A stretch of DNA of 64,000 nucleotides from Stenotrophomonas geniculata ATCC 19374 = JCM 13324 (lineage in GTDB: Bacteria > Pseudomonadota > Gammaproteobacteria > Xanthomonadales > Xanthomonadaceae), in assembly GCF_001431625.1 (NCBI RefSeq), contig NZ_LLXT01000136.1, positions 1 to 64,000 on the forward strand. Reading direction: 5' to 3'. Below, piece after piece: positions 19,150 to 27,695 of this stretch (the first letter of the stretch is position 1; each line of letters starts with the position of its first letter). The notes under the pieces are model-generated. The model was not told where the DNA came from, made no database searches, and saw only the letters and a program-made list of their open reading frames with translations. Position numbers and translations under genes: made by a program.

Positions 19150-20067
19150 ATGCCCCTGCCGGACCTGAACCTGTTGCTGGCACTGGACGTGCTGATTGAC
19201 GAGTGCAGCGTGGCCGCCGCCGCGCGCCGGATGAACCTGAGCGCGCCGGCAATGAGCCGCACCCTGGGCCGGATCCGCACTGCGCTGGGCGACCCCGTGC
19301 TGGTGCGTGCAGGCCGCGGTCTGGCGCCCACACCCCGCGCCCTGCAGCTGCGCGAGCAGGTCCGCGATGTGATCGAGCAGGCCCACCGCGTCTTCAACGC
19401 CGGTCGCGAAGTAGACATGCGCGTGCTCGAGCGAACCTTCAGCGTGCGTGCCAATGATGTGTTCGTCGGTGGTTTCGGCGGACGCCTGCGCGAGCTGTTC
19501 CGCCAGCAGGCGCCGCGCGCAGTGCTGCGCTTCGTGCCCGAGGGCGATACCGACGACGATGCGATGGCACAGGGCCGGATCGACCTGTACATCAGCACGG
19601 CCGGCAAGCATGCGCCCGATACCAAGGTGCAGAACCTGTTCAGTACCTCGTTCATGGGCGCAGCGCGCGAAGACCATCCACTGTTCGACGAGGAGATCAG
19701 TGCCGAGCGCTTTGCCGCGTGCGACCACATCGCGGTGTCGCGCCGTGGCCTGCCACGTGGGCCGATCGATGATGACCTGGCCACGCTCGGCCTGCAGCGT
19801 CGCGTGGCGCTGATCAGCCCGACCTTCCACGGTGCGATCTTCGCGGCGGCCGAATCGGACCTGATCCTGCCGCAGATGCCAAGCGTGATGCTGGAGCGGA
19901 TCGTCAACATGCGCCTGCCGTTGCGCCTGTTCCCGCTGCCGATTCCGGTGCGGACCGCGGCCATCGTGCAGGCCTGGCATCCGCGCCTGGACAACGACGC
20001 CGCGCACCAGTGGCTGCGGCGCTCGATCAAGACCATGTGCGAAAGCGCAGGGGAGGCCTCGCGCTGA
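19150..20067 (+). CDS. LysR-family transcriptional regulator
   Basis: 305 aa, closest in pattern to the NodD/LeuO-like branch. It opens LPDLNLLLALDVLIDECSV and has AARRMNLSAPAMSRTLGRIRTALGDPVLVRAGRGL as the HTH (residues ~20-60). The effector domain contains LYISTAGKHAPDT and ends SIKTMCESAGEASR. It lies 153 bp upstream of, and on the same strand as, the efflux operon 20221-24265. It could regulate that operon, though the co-directional arrangement is less usual for LysR. Confidence 0.9.
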   Translation: MPLPDLNLLLALDVLIDECSVAAAARRMNLSAPAMSRTLGRIRTALGDPVLVRAGRGLAPTPRALQLREQVRDVIEQAHRVFNAGREVDMRVLERTFSVRANDVFVGGFGGRLRELFRQQAPRAVLRFVPEGDTDDDAMAQGRIDLYISTAGKHAPDTKVQNLFSTSFMGAAREDHPLFDEEISAERFAACDHIAVSRRGLPRGPIDDDLATLGLQRRVALISPTFHGAIFAAAESDLILPQMPSVMLERIVNMRLPLRLFPLPIPVRTAAIVQAWHPRLDNDAAHQWLRRSIKTMCESAGEASR

Positions 20068-20176
20068 CATCTGCATGCGTGCGCCCGGCGCACGCCTGGG
20101 ATGCCGGCGACGCCATTTTTCACAGGGTACCGGCTCCCTAGACTGCGCTCCCCTGAGTTTCACTGAGCGCATTCCA

Positions 20177-20224
20177 ATGACCCCCAACATGCCGTGTACT
20201 GCACGGATAGGTGCCCGGCGATGA
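20177..20224 (+). promoter_or_regulatory. Possible 15-codon leader ORF overlapping the efflux gene start
   Basis: ATG 20177 opens MTPNMPCTARIGARR and ends at TGA 20222-20224, which overlaps the ATG (20221) of the MFS gene as ATGA. The MFS start has only a weak, distant ribosome site (GGATAGG), so coupled translation from this ORF is plausible. The leader itself has no strong ribosome site. Confidence 0.35.
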
Positions 20225-21750
20225 GTACGCCGGCCGCCGCTGTCCCGGCCGCCGCAGCGCCCCGTCCTGCCGCCGCCCCCGGGCTCGATCGCCGCATTCT
20301 GGTCGGCCTGTGTGGCGTGCTGCTGGCGGTGCTGGTGTCGGGCTTCAACGAGAACATCACCAAGGTCGCATTGGCCGACATCCGTGGCGCGATGGGTTTC
20401 AGCGTCGATGACGGCAGCTGGATCATCGCCCTCTACAGCGCGATGTCGGTCAGCGCGATGGCCTTCGCGCCGTGGTGTGCCGCCACCTTCTCGCTGCGTC
20501 GTTTCGCGCTGGCGATGATCGGTGGCTTCATGGTGCTGGGCGTGCTGTGCCCGCTCGCCCCGAACCTGCAGGTGTTCCTGCTGCTGCGTGCATTGCAGGG
20601 CCTGTGCGGTGGTGCACTGCCGCCGTTGCTGATGAGCGTGGCGCTGCGCTTCCTGCCGCCGGGCATCAAGCTGTACGGCCTGGCCGGCTACGCGCTGACG
20701 GCGACGTTCGGCCCGAGCATGGGCACGCCGCTGGCCGCGTTCTGGGTCGAGCAGGTGGGCTGGCACTGGGCGTTCTGGCAGATCGTGCCGTACTGCCTGG
20801 CCGCCATGGCGATGGTCAGCTGGGGTCTGCCACAGGACCCGCTGAGGCTGGAACGCTTCGCCCAGTTCGATACGGTCGGCCTGCTGCTCGGCCTGCCAGC
20901 GCTGGTGCTGCTGGTACTGGGCCTGGTGCAGGGCCCGCGCCTGAACTGGTTCGACTCGCCGATGATCACGCTGATGATCGGGGGGGGCGCCGGCCTGATG
21001 GTGCTGTTCATGATCAATGAATGGTTCCACCCCTTGCCGTTCTTCAAGCTGCAACTGCTGGCCAACCGCAATCTCAGCTACTCGCTGGTGACGCTGGGCG
21101 GCGTGCTGTTCGTGCTGCTGGCGGTGATCTCCATCCCGTCCGGTTTCCTGGCCAGCGTGCAGGGCTACCGGCCGTTGCAGACCGCACCGATGCTGCTGTG
21201 GGTGGCGTTGCCGCAGGTGATCGCGCTGCCGCTGGTGGCGGCGCTGCTGAACATCCGCGCGGTGGATTGCCGCTGGGTGCAGGCCACCGGCCTGGCGATG
21301 CTGGCCCTGGCCTGCTGGCTGGGCTCGCACCTGGACGTGGCCTGGATCCGTGACAACTTCCTGTGGGTGCAGCTGCTGCAGGTGTTCGCACAACCCATGG
21401 CAGTGCTGCCGCTGCTGATGCTGGCCACCGGCGGCCTTGCGCCGCAGGACGGCCCGTTCGCCTCGGCGTGGTTCAACACGGTCAAGGGTTTCGCCGCGGT
21501 GCTTGCCAGCGGTGTACTGGATGCCGTCGCCCAGGGCCGCCGTCATTTCCATTCCACCGTGCTGGTCGACCGCCTGGGCGAGCAACCGTGGCTGGCCGAT
21601 GGCCCGCAGCTCGGCGCGCGCCTGCATGCACAGGTGCAGGCGCTGACCTCGGCCGACCTGTACTGGGTGGTCGCGCTGGTGGCGCTGGCCTTCATTCCCC
21701 TCATTGCCTGGATGCCCACCCGCATCCACCCGCCACGTGCCGTGGCCTGA
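20221..21750 (+). CDS. DHA2-family MFS drug efflux transporter (EmrB-like)
   Basis: Proton-driven multidrug exporter of the inner membrane, 509 aa, about 14 transmembrane segments. Recognisable motifs are NENITKVALADIRGAMGFSVDDGSWI-type in TM1-2, LLLRALQGLCGGALPPLL in TM4, and GPSMGTPLAAFWVEQVGWHWAFW at TM5-6. The long loop near residues 445-480 is periplasmic. It starts an operon with an HlyD adaptor (21 bp later) and an outer-membrane factor, giving a complete tripartite pump. The order MFS-HlyD-OMF differs from the emrRCAB order reported in S. maltophilia, so no emr name is given. A Pro/Ala-rich N-terminus precedes TM1. Confidence 0.92.
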   Translation: MSTPAAAVPAAAAPRPAAAPGLDRRILVGLCGVLLAVLVSGFNENITKVALADIRGAMGFSVDDGSWIIALYSAMSVSAMAFAPWCAATFSLRRFALAMIGGFMVLGVLCPLAPNLQVFLLLRALQGLCGGALPPLLMSVALRFLPPGIKLYGLAGYALTATFGPSMGTPLAAFWVEQVGWHWAFWQIVPYCLAAMAMVSWGLPQDPLRLERFAQFDTVGLLLGLPALVLLVLGLVQGPRLNWFDSPMITLMIGGGAGLMVLFMINEWFHPLPFFKLQLLANRNLSYSLVTLGGVLFVLLAVISIPSGFLASVQGYRPLQTAPMLLWVALPQVIALPLVAALLNIRAVDCRWVQATGLAMLALACWLGSHLDVAWIRDNFLWVQLLQVFAQPMAVLPLLMLATGGLAPQDGPFASAWFNTVKGFAAVLASGVLDAVAQGRRHFHSTVLVDRLGEQPWLADGPQLGARLHAQVQALTSADLYWVVALVALAFIPLIAWMPTRIHPPRAVA

Positions 21751-21770
21751 ACCTTTCGCAGGAACCCCTC

Positions 21771-22853
21771 ATGACAATCAATCGAACCACTCTCAACACC
21801 GGCCTGGGCCTGGGCGTACTGGCCCTGGCCATCGGCGCCTGGCTGCTGCTGCGCGACTCTGGCCACCAGAGCACCAACAATGCGTACGTGGTGGCCGACT
21901 ACACCCTGGTGGCTCCGAAAATTCCCGGCTTCGTCAGTGCCGTGGAGGTGGAGGACAACCAGTCGGTGAAGGCCGGCGACGTGCTTGCCCGCATCGACGA
22001 CCGTGACTACCAGGTCGCCCTGCAGGCGGCCCGTGCCGACCTTGCCAATGCCCGCGCACAGCTCGCCAACGCACAGGCCGCACTGGCCCAGCAGGATTCG
22101 CTGATCGCGCAGGTCAGGGCCAGTGTCGATGTCAGCCGTTCCGAACTGACCCTGGCCAGTGCCGACCAGCAGCGCTACCGCGAACTGGCCCGTGACGGCG
22201 CCGGAACCGTGCAGAACGCGCAGCAGGCGCAGTCGAAGCAGGCCGTGGCCAGTGCCCACCTGCAGCAGGGCCAGGCGGCGCTGTCGACCGCGCGCCAGCG
22301 CACCGACATCCTGACCGCCGGTGTGCAGGCTGCACAGGCGGCGGTGCAGCGTGCGGAAGCGGCGCAGGCCCGCGCAGAACTGGATCTGTCGCACACCGTG
22401 CTGCGTGCACCGATCGACGGCGTGGTCGGTCGTCGAGCAGTGCGCGTAGGTGCCTACCTGACCCCGGGCACCGCGGTGGCCGCGGTGGTGCCGCTGAAGC
22501 GTGCCTTCGTGGTCGCCAACTTCCAGGAAACACAGATGACCCGCATGCAGGCCGGCCAGCAGGTCGAACTGAAGGTGGACGTGTTCCCGGGCAAGCCGCT
22601 GCGCGGGCACATCGACAGCATCGCGCCGGCCACCGGCGTCACCTTCGCTGCGGTCGCACCGGAGAATGCCACCGGCAACTTCACCAAGGTGGTGCAGCGT
22701 ATTCCGGTGAAGATCGTGCTGGAGCCGGGCCAGCCGCTGCTGGACCAGCTGCGTGCCGGCATGTCGGTGGAAGCCAGTGTCGACCTGGGCAGCCGCGCGC
22801 GCGCGCAGAGCGTGCAGCACAGTCCGGGCCATGCGGCCGGGGAGGGCGCATGA
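21771..22853 (+). CDS. HlyD/EmrA-family periplasmic adaptor subunit
   Basis: Membrane-fusion protein linking the MFS pump to the outer-membrane channel. 360 aa. One N-terminal membrane anchor (LGLGVLALAIGAWLLL, residues ~12-27), first lipoyl half (TLVAPKIPGFVSAVEVEDNQ), and a long coiled-coil hairpin at ~75-215 rich in Ala/Gln/Arg. Then the second lipoyl half (AELDLSHTVLRAPIDGVVGRR) and a beta-barrel domain with VVANFQETQMTRMQAGQ. The ribosome site AGGAA precedes ATG 21771. Its stop overlaps the next gene's start by four bases. Confidence 0.94.
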   Translation: MTINRTTLNTGLGLGVLALAIGAWLLLRDSGHQSTNNAYVVADYTLVAPKIPGFVSAVEVEDNQSVKAGDVLARIDDRDYQVALQAARADLANARAQLANAQAALAQQDSLIAQVRASVDVSRSELTLASADQQRYRELARDGAGTVQNAQQAQSKQAVASAHLQQGQAALSTARQRTDILTAGVQAAQAAVQRAEAAQARAELDLSHTVLRAPIDGVVGRRAVRVGAYLTPGTAVAAVVPLKRAFVVANFQETQMTRMQAGQQVELKVDVFPGKPLRGHIDSIAPATGVTFAAVAPENATGNFTKVVQRIPVKIVLEPGQPLLDQLRAGMSVEASVDLGSRARAQSVQHSPGHAAGEGA

Positions 22854-24265
22854 GCGCAGTTGCCTTGTTCCGCAGCACCTTCGTTGCGGCCAGCCTGTGC
22901 ACGGCCCTGGCTGCCTGCACGATGGGTCCGGACTTCGTACGTCCTCAGGCGGAACTGCCCAGTCACTGGCAGGGCGAGGCCGTCGCGGGCAACGCGATCG
23001 ATCCGGACGCCGCCTGGTGGGCCGGCTTCGACGACCCGCTGCTGGGACAGCTGGCCAGCCAGGTGCTGGAGGCCAACCTGGACCTGCAGCTGGCGGCCAA
23101 CCGCGTGCAGCAGAGCCGCGCCGCGCGTGGCATCAGCGCCGCCGACCGTCTGCCCAGCGTCAGCGCAACCGCCAGCGGCGCACGCGCACGCAACAGCGAG
23201 GTGGGCTTGAACGATCCGTCCGGCAACGGCGGTCGTGATGACTATGGGCTGTTCCAGGCCGGCATCGGCCTGAGCTGGGAACTGGATCTGTGGGGACGGG
23301 TGCGCCGCCAGGTGGAAGCCGCCGATGCACGCGTGCAGATGGCCGAGGAGGATGCACACGCAGTGCGCATCGCGCTGCTGGCGGAAACCGCGCGTGATTA
23401 CCTGCAATTGCGTGCAACGCGGCAGTTGTTGGCGATCACTGAAGACAACCTCAGCATTGCCCACGACATCAAGCGCCTGACCGAAGCACGCCAACGCCAG
23501 GGCGTGGCCAGCACGCTGCAGGTGTCCAGCGCGTCAGCGCAGGTAGCATCGCTGCAGGCACGCATCGCGCCGTTGCGGCATCGCGAATCGCAGCTGCGCA
23601 ATGCGCTGGCGTTCCTGCTGGCGCAGCCGCCGCAGGCGCTGGACGCGCAGCTGCAGGATGCACGCCGTGACTGGCCGGCGTTGCCGGCCGTAGCGGTGGG
23701 GTTGCCGAGTGAACTGGCTGAGCGTCGCCCGGACATCCGTCGTGCCGAAGCGGCATTGCATGCCGCAACGGCCGGCATCGGCGTGGCCAAGGCCAGTTTC
23801 CTGCCGCGTATCACCTTGAATGGCGACGCTGGCTTCCAGGCCAAGCAGCTGGATGATCTGGATGGCTGGAACGCACACCGTTTCAGCATCGGGCCGTCGA
23901 TCAGCCTGCCGATCTTCCAGGGCGGCAGGCTCAAGGCCAACCTTGCGTTGAGCAAGCTGCAGCAGCAACAGTCGTCGCTGCAGTTCCAGCGCACGGTGCT
24001 GCAGGCCTGGCATGAAGTGGACGACGCCATCGATGGCTACGCCGCCGAACAGCAGCGCACCGTGCAGCTGCACGTGGCAGTGGACGAAAGCGAGACCGCG
24101 CTCGGTGCGGCGCGCCGGCAGTACCAGGCCGGCGTGGTCGACATGCTGGACGTGCTGACCACCCAGCGCATCGCACTGGACAACCAGGCCGCACTGGCCA
24201 ACAGCCAGGCTACGGCGGCAATCGCGCGGGTGGAGCTGTACCGCGCGCTGGGCGGTGGCTGGTAG
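22850..24265 (+). CDS. Outer-membrane efflux lipoprotein (NodT/OprM family)
   Basis: TolC-like channel of the tripartite pump, 471 aa. The signal peptide ends in a lipobox (ALAAC, Cys23), followed by TMGPDFVRPQAELP, the standard opening of the NodT family. Two repeated OEP domains follow. The first has WWAGFDDPLL, LDLQLAANRVQQSRAARG and ISWELDLWGRVRRQVEAA-type segments. The second has ELAERRPDIRRAEAALHAATAGIGVAKASFLPRITL. Its ATG overlaps the adaptor's stop (ATGA), showing coupled expression. Confidence 0.94.
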   Translation: MSAVALFRSTFVAASLCTALAACTMGPDFVRPQAELPSHWQGEAVAGNAIDPDAAWWAGFDDPLLGQLASQVLEANLDLQLAANRVQQSRAARGISAADRLPSVSATASGARARNSEVGLNDPSGNGGRDDYGLFQAGIGLSWELDLWGRVRRQVEAADARVQMAEEDAHAVRIALLAETARDYLQLRATRQLLAITEDNLSIAHDIKRLTEARQRQGVASTLQVSSASAQVASLQARIAPLRHRESQLRNALAFLLAQPPQALDAQLQDARRDWPALPAVAVGLPSELAERRPDIRRAEAALHAATAGIGVAKASFLPRITLNGDAGFQAKQLDDLDGWNAHRFSIGPSISLPIFQGGRLKANLALSKLQQQQSSLQFQRTVLQAWHEVDDAIDGYAAEQQRTVQLHVAVDESETALGAARRQYQAGVVDMLDVLTTQRIALDNQAALANSQATAAIARVELYRALGGGW

Positions 24266-24276
24266 GGAAATGGAAA

Positions 24277-24295
24277 CGCCGGGCCATGCCCGGCG
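24277..24295. terminator. Hairpin between convergent genes
   Basis: CGCCGGGC (24277-24284), loop cat, GCCCGGCG (24288-24295). It uses the same stem as the SMAG elements at 32512 and 57959, but the GTAG (24262-24265, containing the efflux gene stop) is separated from it by 11 bases. It may end transcription of the efflux operon. Confidence 0.55.
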
Positions 24296-24305
24296 GGCGG
24301 GTGCC

Positions 24306-24644
24306 TCAACGCACGTCGCGCAGTTCCCAATGGTGGCCGGCCAGCAGGCGCAGGCGCTGCTTGAACACGTCGCTGTCGATGCGGGTGGTCGCCACCAGGT
24401 TGATGCGCAGATCCTTCTGTTCGCCGGTTACGGTGGCATCCGGATCGGTCACGCCCCATTGCGGTTCCACCGCATCCGGGTCGGGCTGCTTGGCCTTCCA
24501 GCGTTCGAACAGCGTGCCGCTGCGCAGGGCGTCCTGCAGCTCCTCGGCGAAACCGGCGGCGCCCTGCGAACGGAAGGACAGGTCAGGGTCGTTGCCGCGG
24601 GCCTTGGACGGGTCGGGCAGGCTGATGTGGTACTGCGCAGGCAT
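24306..24644 (-). CDS. Small conserved-looking protein of unknown function
   Basis: 112 aa, soluble. Opens MPAQYHISLPDPSKARGNDP, followed by FAEELQDALRSGTLFERWKAKQPDPD and a C-terminal part with GEQKDLRINLVATTRIDSDVFKQRLRLLAG. No domain recognised and no signal peptide. ATG 24644 has a strong AAGGAGA ribosome site, which fixes the start and supports expression. It lies 77 bp downstream of the DegV gene on the same strand, so the two may be co-transcribed. Confidence 0.75.
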   Translation of the reverse strand: MPAQYHISLPDPSKARGNDPDLSFRSQGAAGFAEELQDALRSGTLFERWKAKQPDPDAVEPQWGVTDPDATVTGEQKDLRINLVATTRIDSDVFKQRLRLLAGHHWELRDVR

Positions 24645-24721
24645 GGAGTTCTCCTTGAAGTGCGGCAAGGCTGGCACAGTCGTGGTGGAATCGATGTGCA
24701 GATTCCAGCCACGGTTGGCCT

Positions 24722-25663
24722 TCATTCAAACCGATGTGGCCCATCGGCAAAGCCCACGGTGACCGCGCCCTTGCCGACATTGACCATGCCGGTCAGGCTC
24801 ATCACCGATTCGTACACGGTCACGCCGTGGCCGGCGCAGACCTCCTTCATCTGTGCATAGCCGGGCAGGGTGCGCAGCTCGTCCAGCTCACCGCCGTAGC
24901 TGACGCACACCGTCGGTGTCATCAGCCCGGCACGCACGCGCTGACCGACCACCGCGAACAGCTTCTGCACGGCGTTGTCGAAGCCTTTGATCTTGGCGAC
25001 CGGCCCGGTCTCGCCGCGGTAGCCATGCAGCACCGGCTTGATGTCCAGTGCGCTGCCCAGTGCCGCGCTGAGCAGGCCAACGCTGCGGTCACCCTTGTGC
25101 CGCGCACGCGCGCGCATGTAGTACAGGTCACGGGTGACCATGTAGCCGTGCACGTTGCTGGCCAGTTCCTCCAGCCGCTCACGGATCTGCTGCACGCTGG
25201 CGTTGCTGTCGCGCAGGCGCACCGCTTCCACCGCCGTTACCGCCTGGGCAGCGAACAGGTTCTGGGTATCGAGCACGCGCAGCGCGAACGGTGAGTTGTA
25301 GCCCGCTGCCTGACGCACCGGCTTGTAGTCGTTGAGGATGGCGAAGCTGGCCTGCAGCGCGTTGTCATGGATCGGGCTGCGGGTCTTGGTGATGGTCATG
25401 CAGAACACGTGGTCGTAATCGATCACCAGCTGCTGCAGGAACAGGTCGCGGATCTGGTTGACGCTGAAGGGGATGGTCTCCGCTTCAGCGCCGTGCTCGG
25501 CCACGTGCGCGTGCAGGAAGCTCAGCGTGGCCTGCTCATCGCGGTGATCAGCCAGCACGGCTTCGCCAATCCGTACGGTGATCGGCAGCAGCACGATGTT
25601 GTGTGTGGCGATGAAGTCCGGCGGCAGGTCGCAGGCCGAGTCGACGACGATTCCGATGCGCAT
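24722..25663 (-). CDS. DegV-family fatty-acid-binding protein
   Basis: 313 aa, two-domain DegV fold that holds one fatty acid. In Firmicutes these proteins (FakB) present fatty acids to a kinase. The opening IGIVVDSACDLP, PITVRIGEAVLADHRDE, then CMTITKTRSPIHDNAL (the Thr/Ser region that binds the carboxylate) and the C-terminal VMSLTGMVNVGKGAVTVGF are typical. No FakA-like kinase is nearby, so its role in this organism is open. Single gene or first of a unit with the 112-aa protein downstream. Confidence 0.92.
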   Translation of the reverse strand: MRIGIVVDSACDLPPDFIATHNIVLLPITVRIGEAVLADHRDEQATLSFLHAHVAEHGAEAETIPFSVNQIRDLFLQQLVIDYDHVFCMTITKTRSPIHDNALQASFAILNDYKPVRQAAGYNSPFALRVLDTQNLFAAQAVTAVEAVRLRDSNASVQQIRERLEELASNVHGYMVTRDLYYMRARARHKGDRSVGLLSAALGSALDIKPVLHGYRGETGPVAKIKGFDNAVQKLFAVVGQRVRAGLMTPTVCVSYGGELDELRTLPGYAQMKEVCAGHGVTVYESVMSLTGMVNVGKGAVTVGFADGPHRFE

Positions 25664-25758
25664 CCGCGGCTCCCCCTCCAGGGCGGTTGTAGGTTCGGAA
25701 ACGTGAAATCTATCTCAAATCCCAGCGCGGCGCGCGAGGGAAACGCGCCACGCCCTGT

Positions 25759-26391
25759 TCAGCGACTGCGCTGCACCGCCACCGGCAGGTTGGCCAAGCG
25801 CTGCCATTCGGGCTGCCGCAGCAGGCCCGGATCGGCCAGCACCGCTGCCATCAGCGGGTGCGCGTCGTTGCCCCAGAACAGGTCGTCGCCGATGGCCAGG
25901 GTGGGTACCCCGAACACGCCGGCCGCGATCGCGGCCTCTGTGTTGCGCCGCAGCTGCTCCTTCACCGCCGGGTCGGCGATGGCGGATGCGACATCCTCGA
26001 TGCCCAGCCGTGCGCCGGGTTCGCGCAGGGCTTCGGCGCTGTCGGCCGCGTTGCCGTCGCGCCAGATCCAGTCGAACAGCACGTCCACGGCCTGCACGCT
26101 GGCGCCGGCGGCCAGGCACAGGCGCAGGGCGGACAGCGGGTTGAACGGATGGCCGGGCGGGAACCGCAGTGGTGTGCCCTCGGCCTGTGCGGTCCACAGC
26201 AGCTGGCGGTAGATGAAACGACGCTTGGCCGGAATCTCGGCCGGGCCCAGGTTGCCCAGGTGATGCAGTACCGCACCGAAGGCGATCGGCACGGTCTGGA
26301 TCTGCCCGAACTGTGGCAACTGCTTCAGCTTCTGCCAGTGCAGGTAGGAATAGGGCGAGACGAAGTCGAAGTACCAGCGCAATGTCGCCAT
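25759..26391 (-). CDS. 2-hydroxychromene-2-carboxylate isomerase/DsbA-like (GST-kappa) protein
   Basis: Glutathione-dependent isomerase of the thioredoxin-fold kappa-class GST group, 210 aa. N-terminal strand WYFDFVSPYSYLHW with the catalytic serine in SPYSY replacing the CxxC of DsbA. Helical insert (FNPLSALRLCLAA), then VFGVPTLAIGDDLFWGNDAHPLM, which contains the cis-proline loop and the conserved C-terminal motif. Family members act on hydroxychromene carboxylate in naphthalene degradation. No such pathway is present here, so the natural substrate is unknown. It follows the amidohydrolase pair by 20 bp and is probably in their operon. Confidence 0.88.
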   Translation of the reverse strand: MATLRWYFDFVSPYSYLHWQKLKQLPQFGQIQTVPIAFGAVLHHLGNLGPAEIPAKRRFIYRQLLWTAQAEGTPLRFPPGHPFNPLSALRLCLAAGASVQAVDVLFDWIWRDGNAADSAEALREPGARLGIEDVASAIADPAVKEQLRRNTEAAIAAGVFGVPTLAIGDDLFWGNDAHPLMAAVLADPGLLRQPEWQRLANLPVAVQRSR

Positions 26392-26411
26392 CGGTGTGTC
26401 CTCGTGTGCGG

Positions 26412-27695
26412 TCAGGGCTGCGCGTTGCGCTGCAGGTAGCGGTCGCGCAGTTCGGTCTGGCGCGAGCGCATCGGCATCGCACGGCCGCCCAGCCAGACCT
26501 GTTCGGCGTAGTGCGCCACATCCAGCGGGTCGCCCTCCCACAGCACCAGGTCGGCACGCTTGCCCGGCTCGATGCTGCCGATCTGGTCGGCCACGCCGAA
26601 GGCCTGCGCCGGGACCCGGGTCAGCCCGGCCAGGCCGTCGGCCCACGGCAAACCGTTGGCCACCGCGTTGCCGGCCAGCTGGCGCATCTTGCGCGCGTTG
26701 TGGGTGGCGTCGCCGCGCTGCACGAAGGAAACCGCCACGCCGGCACGCTGCAGGCGCGCGGCGTTTTCCAGGGTGGCACCGAGCTGGTCGAAGCTGGCCG
26801 GCAGGTTGGCCAGCACGTCGACGAACACCGGCACGTGCGCAGCGGCCAACTCCGGCGCCACCTGCCACGCTTCGCTGGCACCAGCGATGGCGATCTTCAC
26901 CTTTTCGCGGGTGGCCCAGCGCAGCAGTTGGCGGATGTCTGCGGCGCGATCCACCTCCACCACGATGCGGCCCTGGCCGGCCAGGTAGCGGCTGAGTGCG
27001 CGACGCCCGGCCGGCGTCAGCAGTGCGTGCGGCGAGTCCGCAGCCACCTGTCCGCGTGCTTCGTCGATCATCTGCTGCAGCAGCATCCATTGCGCGGCGC
27101 GTGAATGCCCGGTCAGCTCGGAGGCTGCCGCGCCAATGCGCAGGAACAGGGTGCGCGGGCCGATCGGGTCGGCGCTGCCGTCCAACCGCATCACGCCGCC
27201 CTGGCCAGCCACGAAACCACCGCCGGTGGCAGCGCCCAACGCAGTGAAGCCGATGCCTTCCAGGCGCGTGACCGGAATCAGCACCGAGGCCGGGTTGTAG
27301 GCGAGGGTGACGTCGAATTCCGGGCGCAGTGGTTGCTCGCCGAGCTTCAACGAACTGTCCACCGTGCTCGATTCACCCGAAACCTCTTCGATGCCGGTTT
27401 CGGTGATACCGCCGAACAGCGCCGGCGTCAGGGGGCGGCCATTGGCCTCGATCACGGTGGCGCCGGCAGGCGCTGACAGGCCGTTACCCACCGCGCGGAT
27501 GATGCCGCCCTGCACCAGCACGTCCGCGTTCTGCAGGCTGCCGCGCGCGCTGGCCGTATGCACCGTCGCGTTGCGCACCAGCAGGTCCTGTGCCTGCGCG
27601 GATGCCGAGATGCAGGCCAGCACCATGACAGTAGAACCGAGCCATGCCCGGCTGCCCTTCGCGGCAGACTGCGCCAACTGCTTGAGCACCACCAT
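26412..27695 (-). CDS. Exported amidohydrolase-like protein lacking metal ligands
   Basis: 427 aa with signal peptide (LGSTVMVLACISASAQAQ, to ~36). The amidohydrolase composite fold is recognisable from DLLVRNATVHTAS and GGIIRAVGNGL at the N-terminus and GSIEPGKRADLVLWEGDPLD near the C-terminus. Where active members have a metal-binding HxH after TPGLID, this one reads TPALFGGITETG, and the later His/Asp ligands are also missing. It is therefore probably not catalytic as a metal enzyme. Its start overlaps the stop of the upstream, intact paralogue by one base (TGATG), so the pair are translated together and may form a heteromer. Confidence 0.85.
   Translation of the reverse strand: MVVLKQLAQSAAKGSRAWLGSTVMVLACISASAQAQDLLVRNATVHTASARGSLQNADVLVQGGIIRAVGNGLSAPAGATVIEANGRPLTPALFGGITETGIEEVSGESSTVDSSLKLGEQPLRPEFDVTLAYNPASVLIPVTRLEGIGFTALGAATGGGFVAGQGGVMRLDGSADPIGPRTLFLRIGAAASELTGHSRAAQWMLLQQMIDEARGQVAADSPHALLTPAGRRALSRYLAGQGRIVVEVDRAADIRQLLRWATREKVKIAIAGASEAWQVAPELAAAHVPVFVDVLANLPASFDQLGATLENAARLQRAGVAVSFVQRGDATHNARKMRQLAGNAVANGLPWADGLAGLTRVPAQAFGVADQIGSIEPGKRADLVLWEGDPLDVAHYAEQVWLGGRAMPMRSRQTELRDRYLQRNAQP

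Noticed and set aside
19135-21729. An 864-codon open frame on the minus strand across the LysR and efflux genes
   Set aside because: It is antisense to two well-supported genes and its translation is low-complexity (Gln/Arg/His-rich), as expected from the third-position GC bias of the real genes.
20221-24265. Assignment of the efflux operon as emrCAB or fuaABC of S. maltophilia
   Set aside because: Gene order and components differ: MFS first, a LysR gene on the same strand, no MarR and no FUSC-type protein. No specific name is justified.
26412-27695. Pseudogene status for the amidohydrolase lacking metal ligands
   Set aside because: The frame is intact over 427 codons, the signal peptide is good and translation is coupled to its partner, which argues for a maintained non-catalytic function.
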